A DNA stretch of 64,000 nt, taken from assembly GCA_946480785.1 (NCBI GenBank), contig CAMLLD010000025.1, positions 5,933-69,932 on the forward strand, in the 5' to 3' direction. The position numbers and the translations under genes are program-made. The stretch is from an uncultured Blastocatellia bacterium. GTDB taxonomy: Bacteria > Acidobacteriota > Blastocatellia > Pyrinomonadales > Pyrinomonadaceae. Shown piece by piece: positions 1 through 6,867 of the stretch (the first letter of the stretch is position 1; every line of letters starts with the position of its first letter). The notes under the pieces were generated by a model. That model was not told the origin of the DNA and ran no database searches. It saw only the letters and a program-made list of their open reading frames with translations.

Positions 1-558
1 GCCACCGTGCGTCTCTCTTACACGCTTTCGAAGACGATCGACGACGCCGGTAACTTCTTCTTCTCGACCGTGCAGAACAACTTCAACATCCGCGACGACC
101 GCGGGCTTTCCGACAACGATCAGCGCCACCGCCTCGTGTTGAGCGGCACGTTCGAAGCGCCGTCGCAAGGAAAAACACACGGCTTTGCGCGGGCGCTGAA
201 CGGCTTCCAGTTTGGTTACATCTTTACTTACGCTTCGCGTCTGCCGTTCAATGTGTTGCTCGGAAGCGATCGCAACTTTGACGGCAACAACAACGATCGC
301 CCGATCGGCGTTGGCCGCAACACCGGACGCGGATTTGATTTCGCTTCGCTGGATTTGCGCGTGAGCCGTCGCTTTCGTTTGACGGAGCGTGTCGACGTGC
401 AACTGCTCGCCGAAGGCTTCAACGTTTTGAATCGCGCGAATTTCGGTGTACCGAATAACACGTTCGGCGCGGGTATCAATCCGTTGCCGACCTTTGGTCA
501 GCCAACGGCGGCGTTCGATCCGCGGCAGTTTCAATTTGGAATGAAAGTGAGTTTTTAG
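1..558 (+). CDS. TonB-dependent receptor-like outer-membrane protein, C-terminal fragment
   Basis: This is the last 185 codons of an outer-membrane beta-barrel; the reading frame is open to the window edge, so the true start lies upstream. The residues look like the end of Oar-like/TonB-dependent receptors: alternating strands, the stretch ending in FNVLNRANFG that resembles the region near 55.3 kb of the complete OMP in this window (EVFNVTNTQRF), and a terminal aromatic residue (KVSF) typical of BAM-recognised barrels. The following lipoprotein gene starts 6 bases after the stop, so the two are probably co-transcribed. Substrate cannot be told from this part; the copper-type neighbours downstream suggest, but do not prove, metal or siderophore uptake. 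Confidence 0.8.
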   Translation, partial: ATVRLSYTLSKTIDDAGNFFFSTVQNNFNIRDDRGLSDNDQRHRLVLSGTFEAPSQGKTHGFARALNGFQFGYIFTYASRLPFNVLLGSDRNFDGNNNDRPIGVGRNTGRGFDFASLDLRVSRRFRLTERVDVQLLAEGFNVLNRANFGVPNNTFGAGINPLPTFGQPTAAFDPRQFQFGMKVSF

Positions 559-564
559 GTACAG

Positions 565-1803
565 ATGACAAGGATTTTGGTTTGGAGCTGTTTGCTTAGT
601 CTCTTGTTCGTGACGGGTTGCAACCGCTTCTCGGCGAATGCGTCGCGGGCGGCGTTTCAGCCGAAACAGATCTCGGCCGCTGATGTCGATGCGGCCGAGC
701 CGGTGACGGTGAGTGCGCCTGAGGGCGGGTTCTACGTCGCGTGGGTGAATCACAACGCGAACAACCAAAGCGACGTGATGCTCGCGCGCTTCAACAACGA
801 CGGCGCGGCGAGTGGTTCACCCGTCCGCGTGAATCAACAAGCAGGCGTCGCGACCGCGTGGCGCGGCGATCCGCCGAGCGTTGCCGTCACCGATCGCGCC
901 GTCTACGTGTTGTGGACCGCGCGTGTCGAGGCACAGGGAAAAAGCGGCACCGATCTTTACTTCTCGGTTTCAAACGATCGCGGCCAGAGCTTCGCGACGC
1001 CGGTGAAAGTCAACGACGACAAGACGCCGGGCGCGCACGGCATGCACTCGCTCGCCGTCGCGAAAGATGGTCGCATCTACGTCGCATGGCTTGACGAGCG
1101 AAACATCCAAATGCCGAAGCCGTCGGCTGACGCGGGCGGCCATCACATGGAGAGCAATCGCGATCTTTACGTCGCCGATTCAAGCGACAGCGGCAAGACC
1201 TTCTCGGCCAATCGCAAGGTCGCTGAGAATGCATGTCCGTGTTGCAAGACGGCGCTGGCGCTCGCCTCGGACGGCACGCTCTACGCGAGTTGGCGCCAGG
1301 TGCTACCCGGCAGCTACCGTCACATCGCGGTCGCGAGTTCCACCAACGCCGCGGCAAGTTTCTCAGCGCCCGTGATCGTCAGCGACGACAAGTGGGTGCT
1401 GCATGGCTGTCCCGTTTCCGGGCCGTCGTTATCAGTCGACACGAAAGGAAACCTGCGCGTCGTTTGGTTTGCCGCAGGCGAAGGCGAAGCGCCCGGAGTT
1501 TACACTGCCGAGTCAAACGACAAAGGACGCACATTCTCGCCGCGCGCTTTGTTGATGCAGGAAACGGTCAAAGGCACGCCGGCGCTCGCGACCGAAAACG
1601 ATCGCGCGGTCGCAATCTGGCAAGGCCTCGGCGCGCAGCAGTCGGAAGCGAAAGTACGCGAGCTCGGTAGCGCGGGCGCAGCGGTCAGCGTCGCGGCAAA
1701 TGCGGAACTGCCGAGCGGCGCGTTTAGTAACGACAAATTGTTTGTGGCTTACATCTCGAAGGTCGGTGAAAAAAGAAGCGTATGGCTTGCAAAGGTTGGC
1801 TAG
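565..1803 (+). CDS. BNR/sialidase-like beta-propeller lipoprotein with Cys clusters
   Basis: The protein (412 residues) starts with a lipoprotein signal peptide ending in the lipobox VTGC (Cys19), so it should be anchored in a membrane facing the periplasm or outside. The body carries repeated Asp-box motifs (SNDRGQSF, SSDSGKTF, STNAAASF, SNDKGRTF), the signature of six-bladed sialidase-type propellers. Catalytic arginines of true sialidases were not identified, so enzyme activity should not be assumed. Unusual are CPCC at about residues 224-227, HGCP near 280-283 and a GGHHM stretch, which look like metal or heme/thiol sites. The gene lies between an OMP and a CusF-like gene and overlaps the latter by 22 bases, which favours a role in copper handling. 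That function is inference. Confidence 0.75.
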   Translation: MTRILVWSCLLSLLFVTGCNRFSANASRAAFQPKQISAADVDAAEPVTVSAPEGGFYVAWVNHNANNQSDVMLARFNNDGAASGSPVRVNQQAGVATAWRGDPPSVAVTDRAVYVLWTARVEAQGKSGTDLYFSVSNDRGQSFATPVKVNDDKTPGAHGMHSLAVAKDGRIYVAWLDERNIQMPKPSADAGGHHMESNRDLYVADSSDSGKTFSANRKVAENACPCCKTALALASDGTLYASWRQVLPGSYRHIAVASSTNAAASFSAPVIVSDDKWVLHGCPVSGPSLSVDTKGNLRVVWFAAGEGEAPGVYTAESNDKGRTFSPRALLMQETVKGTPALATENDRAVAIWQGLGAQQSEAKVRELGSAGAAVSVAANAELPSGAFSNDKLFVAYISKVGEKRSVWLAKVG

Positions 1804-2135
1804 TAGTTGGTTGTTTGGCTCTGATGTTTTTAGCGGCGTGTGGCCCTGCGAACACGCCGAACTCTGCTTCAACTCCGACGCCCGCTTCTGGTCCGGCGGC
1901 GGCCGTGCAAACGAATCAATACAAGGGCGAGGGCGTGGTGAAGGCGATAAACCCGAAAGCGCCTTCGATCGAGATCGATCACGGCGAGCTCGGCGCGTTG
2001 ATGCCGGCGATGCAGATGGAGTTTCCGGTCACCGACGCCAACCTTTTGAATGGGTTGGCAGTCAATGACCGGATCGATTTCACGGTTGAGAATGGCCCCG
2101 AAGGAATGAAAGTCGTGGCCATTAAAAAGAAGTAG
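1782..2135 (+). CDS. CusF-like copper-binding lipoprotein
   Basis: A 117-residue lipoprotein with lipobox LAAC (Cys20), a short Ala/Pro/Thr linker and a C-terminal small beta-barrel resembling CusF (PF11604-type). The conserved segment has an aspartate-histidine pair followed by MPAMQMEF, matching the His/Met/Met copper ligands of CusF; the tryptophan that covers the copper in E. coli CusF seems to be replaced by methionine. CusF proteins bind Cu(I)/Ag(I) in the periplasm and pass it to efflux pumps; no CusCBA pump is visible here. The gene overlaps the preceding propeller gene by 22 bases in another frame, so translation is probably coupled, and it ends directly against the convergent peroxiredoxin gene with no spacer. 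Confidence 0.8.
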   Translation: MACKGWLVVGCLALMFLAACGPANTPNSASTPTPASGPAAAVQTNQYKGEGVVKAINPKAPSIEIDHGELGALMPAMQMEFPVTDANLLNGLAVNDRIDFTVENGPEGMKVVAIKKK

Positions 2136-2672
2136 CTATCCTTTTTGCAGCGTCGCGAGTGCGGCCAGCACTTCCTCACTGTGGCCGGCCGGCTTCACGC
2201 CGCCGAACACCTTCGCGATCTTGCCGTTCGGATCGATGATGAACGTGTTGCGGGCCGAATACTTCGCGCCGTTGTATTCCATTGTCGAACCATACTGCTC
2301 CGACACTTTCCCGTTCGGATCCGACAACAACTTGAAGTTCAAGCCTTCCTTCGCGCAGAAGTCCTTGTGCGATTCAGCGGTGTCGACACTCACGCCGAGA
2401 ATCACCGCATTCGCGGCGTCGTACTTCGCGAGGTCGCGCTGAAAGTTGTGCGCTTCAAGCGTGCAGCCGCTGGTGAAGTCTTTCGGATAGAAATAAAGCA
2501 CGATCCACTTGCCTTTGTAGTCGTTGAGGGTGACTTGCTTGCCTTCCTGATTGACGAGCGTGAAGGTTGGCGCGGCCGCTCCCACGGCCGGCATTTCATT
2601 GGTGGCGCTCACGGAATTGCAAGCCAGCATGGCGGCCACGACGAACGCGAAAATAAAAGCGTACTTAATCAT
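2136..2672 (-). CDS. bcp: Thiol peroxidase of the PrxQ/Bcp family, lipoprotein form
   Basis: The 178-residue product reduces hydroperoxides using a cysteine thiol. It begins with a lipoprotein signal (lipobox MLAC, Cys18), which is unusual because most PrxQ/Bcp enzymes are cytoplasmic. The peroxidatic cysteine is Cys70 in the motif YPKDFTSGCTLEA. The common resolving cysteine five residues later is replaced by His75; a second cysteine, Cys106, is 36 residues downstream, a spacing known from PrxQ variants whose resolving cysteine sits in helix 3. It is therefore probably an atypical 2-Cys enzyme. The gene sits 25 bases downstream of the PCYCGC-type gene, and near a thioredoxin-like protein that could recycle it. 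Confidence 0.88.
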   Translation of the reverse strand: MIKYAFIFAFVVAAMLACNSVSATNEMPAVGAAAPTFTLVNQEGKQVTLNDYKGKWIVLYFYPKDFTSGCTLEAHNFQRDLAKYDAANAVILGVSVDTAESHKDFCAKEGLNFKLLSDPNGKVSEQYGSTMEYNGAKYSARNTFIIDPNGKIAKVFGGVKPAGHSEEVLAALATLQKG

Positions 2673-2697
2673 TTACTCCTCCTGAACCTTACTAATT

Positions 2698-3171
2698 TTA
2701 CTGGCCGAACTCCTGCACGATGCGATCGCGGATTTGAGCCGGCGTTAACTTGTTTTCCTTTTCCAATTTCAGCGCGAGCAACGCTTCGTTGATGCACGTA
2801 GCGCACTCCGCCGCGTGATTATCCTCGTAACAACTGTGCAGACTCTTGTGGCCCATGCCGCGGTCGCAGTGGCAATAACACGGCAACTGCGCGAGCGTCT
2901 GCGGGATTTCGCGCGCGGCGCGATACGCCTCGCGAGCGGCCCCGATGAATTTGTCGGGGTCGAGTGTTGGACCAAGACTCGCGCGGCTCGGCGCAGTTTC
3001 GAAGTGCGCGGGCATCGGGTGCGCGACAGGCGCAGCCGGCTGAACCGGAGTCTGCGCTACTTGATGATTGTGCGCAGGAATGGTTGGCGGTTTGGAGTTG
3101 GAGTTGACCATGAGGATCGCACCCACACCCAACAACGCGATGCCTGCGATGAGTAGCCACGGTTTTTTCAT
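2698..3171 (-). CDS. PCYCGC-motif exported protein (CYCxC metal/thiol-binding type)
   Basis: The start is placed at the ATG whose product begins MKKPWLLIAGIALLG, because this gives a clean N-terminal membrane/signal segment; an in-frame upstream ATG at 3240 would add 23 residues encoded by A-rich intergenic sequence. The mature part has a Pro/Ala/His-rich linker, then a compact domain with LPCYCHCDRG, HKSLHSC and the CATC pair. This matches the PCYCGC family (PF13798-like), small exported Cys-rich proteins usually of unknown function and often found with cytochrome or copper genes. The C-terminal helix (LTPAQIRDRIVQEFG) is also typical of the family. The cysteine pattern is seen directly; the metal-binding role is inferred. 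Confidence 0.78.
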   Translation of the reverse strand: MKKPWLLIAGIALLGVGAILMVNSNSKPPTIPAHNHQVAQTPVQPAAPVAHPMPAHFETAPSRASLGPTLDPDKFIGAAREAYRAAREIPQTLAQLPCYCHCDRGMGHKSLHSCYEDNHAAECATCINEALLALKLEKENKLTPAQIRDRIVQEFGQ

Positions 3172-3202
3172 TGTCGTATTTCTCCGAGCGCAGTCTACCC
3201 GG

Positions 3203-3298
3203 GTTTGTAGCAAAAACACAAAAGCACAAAAACACCGCAAGGTTTGTGTAACCGGTTGCTTGGTAGCCTAACTACTGAAGCACAGACGGAGAACACAG
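3203..3298. repeat. A-rich and CACAGA-type dispersed repeat material
   Basis: The divergent intergenic space holds a run of CAAAAACACAAAAGCACAA-type sequence (3211-3229) and, near 3279-3298, GCACAGACGGAGAACACAG, which resembles the CACAGAT/CACGGAT repeats found elsewhere in this window. Part of the second segment also supplies the ribosome binding site of the next small gene. No clear sigma-70 promoter was picked out. Confidence 0.4.
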
Positions 3299-3460
3299 AT
3301 GAGTATCGACAAAAACAAGATTACAACGCAGGACGAATTGAACGAAGCGGCGCCGATGGATGAAGCTGACGAGCGAGCCAGGGCTGAGATGAGAGAGTTG
3401 GAAGAGCAGGCGAAGAAAGACGTCGCCGAAGGTTTGCGGCAAGCCGACGAAGATAAATAA
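3299..3460 (+). CDS. Small acidic, highly charged 53-residue protein
   Basis: An ATG is preceded by GGAG at 3288-3291 with a 7-base spacer, a good ribosome binding site. The 53-residue product is almost entirely charged and helical, with no cysteine, no membrane segment and no proline after residue 19; the heptad-like stretch around residues 26-48 (ARAEMRELEEQAKKDV) should form a coiled coil or a single amphipathic helix. It is divergent from the PCYCGC gene and converges on the TlpA-like gene with 4 bases between the stops. The family was not recognised. A gene is favoured by the binding site, the coherent composition and the fit between neighbours, but a chance frame cannot be excluded. Confidence 0.55.
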   Translation: MSIDKNKITTQDELNEAAPMDEADERARAEMRELEEQAKKDVAEGLRQADEDK

Positions 3461-3464
3461 CTGC

Positions 3465-4100
3465 TTACCCGTTATCGAGGAGCGCGTCTTCGAGCGCCTG
3501 TTTCAACAGCGGCGGCGTCCGCACGGGGTCAAAGCCGGTGAATTGCTTTTTGATGCGGCCGCTGCGCGTGATGATGAAGCTCTGCGGGATAGAACTCCTG
3601 CCGCTCAACTGCATCAACGCGATCGCTACATCGCGCGTCGCCCAGCCAACCTGGTAATCGACCTGAAACTGCTGCACAAAATCGTGCACGCTCTGCGCCG
3701 ACGCGACCGGATCTTCAGTTGAAAGACCAATCATCTCCACGCCGCGCGCCTGATATTCCTTGTGCAACCTGACGAGCTCCGGGGTTTCGCGCCGGCATGG
3801 ACCACACCATGTGGCCCACAAGTTCACCAGCAACACTTTGCCCGAGTAGTTGGAAAGCTTGATCGGCTGGCCCTTCACATCCCGCATCTCCGTCGCTAAC
3901 ACGACAGCGGGCACAGGAACCGACGTCGCCGGTGCTGCGCCCGGCTTCGCAGCGGTAGCGGGCGCTTTCGATTCCGGATCGTTTGAATTACAACTCGACG
4001 CAGCAAACGCCGCGACCAGCCCGAGCACGATCAGTGTCGACACCAACCGCAGCGGAGTCCAAAACTTTATCGAACCAGGTTCTTCTTTCTTTAACGCCAT
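3465..4100 (-). CDS. TlpA/ResA-like membrane-anchored thioredoxin
   Basis: The product (211 residues) has a cytoplasmic basic start, one membrane anchor at about residues 15-33 ending in ASSC, which could also be read as a lipobox, an Ala/Pro linker, and a thioredoxin fold with the active site WCGPC at 98-102 and a cis-proline region SIPQSF. TlpA/ResA proteins reduce disulfides in exported proteins, often for cytochrome maturation or copper delivery. The gene begins 7 bases after the end of the zinc-ribbon membrane protein gene (4108-5445), so it is probably the last gene of that operon. It could supply electrons to the PrxQ and Cys-rich proteins nearby, which is inference. Confidence 0.85.
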   Translation of the reverse strand: MALKKEEPGSIKFWTPLRLVSTLIVLGLVAAFAASSCNSNDPESKAPATAAKPGAAPATSVPVPAVVLATEMRDVKGQPIKLSNYSGKVLLVNLWATWCGPCRRETPELVRLHKEYQARGVEMIGLSTEDPVASAQSVHDFVQQFQVDYQVGWATRDVAIALMQLSGRSSIPQSFIITRSGRIKKQFTGFDPVRTPPLLKQALEDALLDNG

Positions 4101-4107
4101 GCCTGAA

Positions 4108-5445
4108 TCATTTCTTCCCGAATCTAAACGAGTCCAAAATTACCGGTGCCTCGCCCTTCGTCCCTACGTCTTCCACCGATGATAACTCCGGCGCCAGCGA
4201 GGTCGTGAACATACTCAGAATCGCGCCGCTTGTGTCGCCTTCATGACCCGTCGGCAGAAAGATCACGCGGCCCCACAAGTGGACGTCGCCTCTTTCAGTG
4301 CCCTTTGAAAGACCTTCCCATTTGAACTCGTAAGCATCCATCGAGTTCACCTTGGTTGGCCCATCCGACACCTTCTTGTACTCCGGAAACTGTTGCGCCA
4401 GCCGGCTGCTGAATTCTTCCACACGCTTTTGGTAGCTTGGCATATCCCCCACGAACGTGCCCGTGCTCGTATACCAGCTCACCACGAAATTCTCCTGCGT
4501 GAAGTTCGGCGGCAGCTTTCTTTCAACTTCCACGAAGTTTGCCGCGCTTGGTTTCTGCGAACGCGACCATGACTGCGGATAGTAAAAACTGAAGTCGAAA
4601 TAATGATCGGCCAGCGCGCCCTGAAGACCGTCTTTCGAACTCGTAAACTGCACCGTGTTCGGCGGCGGCACATACGTTTCGACCGGCGACGGCGATGGTT
4701 GTTCGACGCTCGGCGCGGGAGTTGGCGTGCTGTTATTCACCACGACCGGCGGGTTCTCATTCGTACCGCGTTGCTGCGCCGCCTTCTGGTCCAACATCGG
4801 TTTCACGACGAAGAAGAACACGCCCGCTAGCGCGCCGCCTCCAAGCAACAGAAACAGCACCACGCCGAGAATGATCCACGGCGCTTTCGACTTCTTCTTT
4901 GGAACCGCGACGGCGACTGGCAGTGGTGCTGAAGGCGCCGGCTGTTGGACCGTTGCGCCCGGCAAAGGCGCCGATGTCTGTCGCGGCGGAAGAGGTGAAA
5001 CGACTTCCGCCCCCGGAACGGGCGCAGGTGGCGGCGGTGACGCAACACTTAGCGGAGGCTGTGGCGGCGGCGGTGGTGGTGATGGCGGCTGCACCGGAGG
5101 TTGCGAAACTTGTGCTGGCGGCGGTGGAGCTTGCGCCGGTGGGGCCGGTGGTTGCGGTGCGGGAAACTCCGCCGTGTCCGGCGCACCCGTTGTCGTTGGC
5201 TGACCGGTTGGCCCAGTGTTGCGCGGCAGCGCGACTGTCGCCGGATAGTTCTCGACCATCGTCGCGTTTGGATCAGGCAAGTCGCGGCTGGTCGGCCGTT
5301 CCGACGCGTTCAGATCGATTGTGGTAGCGCGTATCGTCGCATTCGGATCGAAAGTCTGCGGAGCTATTAATAGACCACCGTCAAACGTACAAAACTTCTG
5401 ACCTTCATCCGGAAAAGTACGATTACACTTAGGGCAAGTCTTCAT
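4108..5445 (-). CDS. Zinc-ribbon, proline-rich membrane protein with PsbP/Mog1-like C-terminal domain
   Basis: The 445-residue product opens with a small zinc ribbon (MKTCPKCNRTFPDEG then FCTFDGG), nearly the same as the start of the kinase at 6868-9009. It continues with Thr-rich DPNAT segments (about residues 33-65), a very proline-rich region (about 95-180), one membrane helix near 188-213 (APWIILGVVLFLLLGGG), a second linker, and a C-terminal globular domain of about 180 residues beginning FYYPQSWS and ending ILDSFRFGKK, a layout seen in PsbP/Mog1-fold domains. The shared zinc ribbon and the DPN(A/R)T motifs suggest that it may be a partner or substrate of the kinase. Function is unknown; the domain call for the C-terminus is tentative. 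Confidence 0.6.
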   Translation of the reverse strand: MKTCPKCNRTFPDEGQKFCTFDGGLLIAPQTFDPNATIRATTIDLNASERPTSRDLPDPNATMVENYPATVALPRNTGPTGQPTTTGAPDTAEFPAPQPPAPPAQAPPPPAQVSQPPVQPPSPPPPPPQPPLSVASPPPPAPVPGAEVVSPLPPRQTSAPLPGATVQQPAPSAPLPVAVAVPKKKSKAPWIILGVVLFLLLGGGALAGVFFFVVKPMLDQKAAQQRGTNENPPVVVNNSTPTPAPSVEQPSPSPVETYVPPPNTVQFTSSKDGLQGALADHYFDFSFYYPQSWSRSQKPSAANFVEVERKLPPNFTQENFVVSWYTSTGTFVGDMPSYQKRVEEFSSRLAQQFPEYKKVSDGPTKVNSMDAYEFKWEGLSKGTERGDVHLWGRVIFLPTGHEGDTSGAILSMFTTSLAPELSSVEDVGTKGEAPVILDSFRFGKK

Positions 5446-5489
5446 ACGGGCGAACCTCTGACAGAATCAAATTTGACTTACTCTCTCAA

Positions 5490-6728
5490 TCAATTCGAAC
5501 GCGCTCGTTGTAATTTCTGCGCCGCGCCGTTGTTGCTCGGATCGAGCTCCAGCGCGCGTTGATACGCACGCGCGGCATTGTCTTTCTGGTTCAACTTCAG
5601 ATAACCGTCCCCCACACCTTCGAAGCCAAACATTCCCGCAAGCTGCTTCTTCTCACCCGCGCCGGCGAATGCCGAAGCGCGTTCGTACGTCGCTTCCGCA
5701 TCGCTGAAACGGTCCATGCCGAGATACGCACGGCCGAGCAAGTTGAAAGGTTGAAACGCACGCGAGCTCACTTCCGTCGCCGATTTCAAATATGGCTCGG
5801 CTTCCTGGAAACGCTTGTAAACGATCAATAGTCGGCCCATCAGGATCAGCGAAGTCGGATTGCGCGCGTCCAGTTCAAGCGCCCGCTTCAACACCGGCTC
5901 CGACTGCGGCCACAACTGTTCGCCTTGCAACGATTCGGCGATCAAGTTGAGTGTCGCCGGATCCTTCGCCAGATCGATCGCTTTCTCGTAAAGCGGCACG
6001 GCCTCCGCGGAACGATTCGCTCGATTCAACATGCGCGCGAGATGCGCGTACGCGACGGCAAACTGCGGATCGAGTTCGATTGCGCGGCGATACGAATGCT
6101 CGGTTTCGCTGTTAGCCAAACCACGCGCCTGCAACGCGACTCCCAAACGATCCCAACCGACCGCGTTCTTCGGATCGATCTGCACTGACTTGCGCGCGAA
6201 CATCTCCGCGTCCCCAAATCGCTTCGCGTTGTCGCCACCGACGCGCGGCTGCACGAGAACGACGCTCAACGCCACGTAAGCATCGGCATCGTTCGGGGCC
6301 CACGCGACTGAGTTGCGATACGCGGTTTCCGCATCGTCCCAACGTTGCTGATCGGAGTAGATGTTTCCCAAACCATAAGCGGCGCGCGCATCGCGTGGTT
6401 TGAGTTTCAGCACTTCTTTGTAAGCGTCTTCAGCGCCGGTGAAGTCGCGTGCGTCGCGGGCCGTGTTTCCTTTATCGAGCAGGTCTTCAACGCGCTCGGC
6501 GACGTTGCTGCGCGGAGGAGTCGTACGAGGTCCCGGTTTCGTAGTGTTCGACGGCTTTGGCGTTGTGCTCTTCTTCTTGGTCTCGGGATTCTTGGCGCGA
6601 AAAACGCTGCTGCCGCCGACGTCCCCGCCGACGTCCTGCGCGAACACACGACCGGCAAAAAACAGGCTGAAACAGAGGACGGCAGAAATCAAACACACCG
6701 CGCGCAGTCTTGCGTTGGCTTTCATCAC
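5490..6728 (-). CDS. Secreted TPR-repeat protein
   Basis: A 412-residue protein with a signal peptide (about residues 1-30, ending VFAQ), a low-complexity Lys/Thr/Pro linker to about residue 72, and then TPR-type helix pairs to the end, for example AYGLGNIYSDQQRWDDAETA, VAYAHLARMLNRANRSAEAV and DNAARAYQRALELDPSN. TPRs form scaffolds for protein-protein contacts; here they would sit in the periplasm. It lies 44 bases upstream of the zinc-ribbon protein gene on the same strand and 138 bases after the kinase, so it may belong to the same signalling group. No enzymatic domain is visible, and the partner cannot be predicted. Confidence 0.8.
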   Translation of the reverse strand: MMKANARLRAVCLISAVLCFSLFFAGRVFAQDVGGDVGGSSVFRAKNPETKKKSTTPKPSNTTKPGPRTTPPRSNVAERVEDLLDKGNTARDARDFTGAEDAYKEVLKLKPRDARAAYGLGNIYSDQQRWDDAETAYRNSVAWAPNDADAYVALSVVLVQPRVGGDNAKRFGDAEMFARKSVQIDPKNAVGWDRLGVALQARGLANSETEHSYRRAIELDPQFAVAYAHLARMLNRANRSAEAVPLYEKAIDLAKDPATLNLIAESLQGEQLWPQSEPVLKRALELDARNPTSLILMGRLLIVYKRFQEAEPYLKSATEVSSRAFQPFNLLGRAYLGMDRFSDAEATYERASAFAGAGEKKQLAGMFGFEGVGDGYLKLNQKDNAARAYQRALELDPSNNGAAQKLQRARSN

Positions 6729-6867
6729 TACTCTCCTACTGCTATTTGGCTGGCTATTTATTGAGACTAACCTCGGCTTAAACCGTTTGCTATAAAGAAC
6801 GTTGGTTCACTGAAGAATAGCTGCGCTGGATTGTAGATCAGCTTGTCCGGTTGAGCTAATGGGACCT

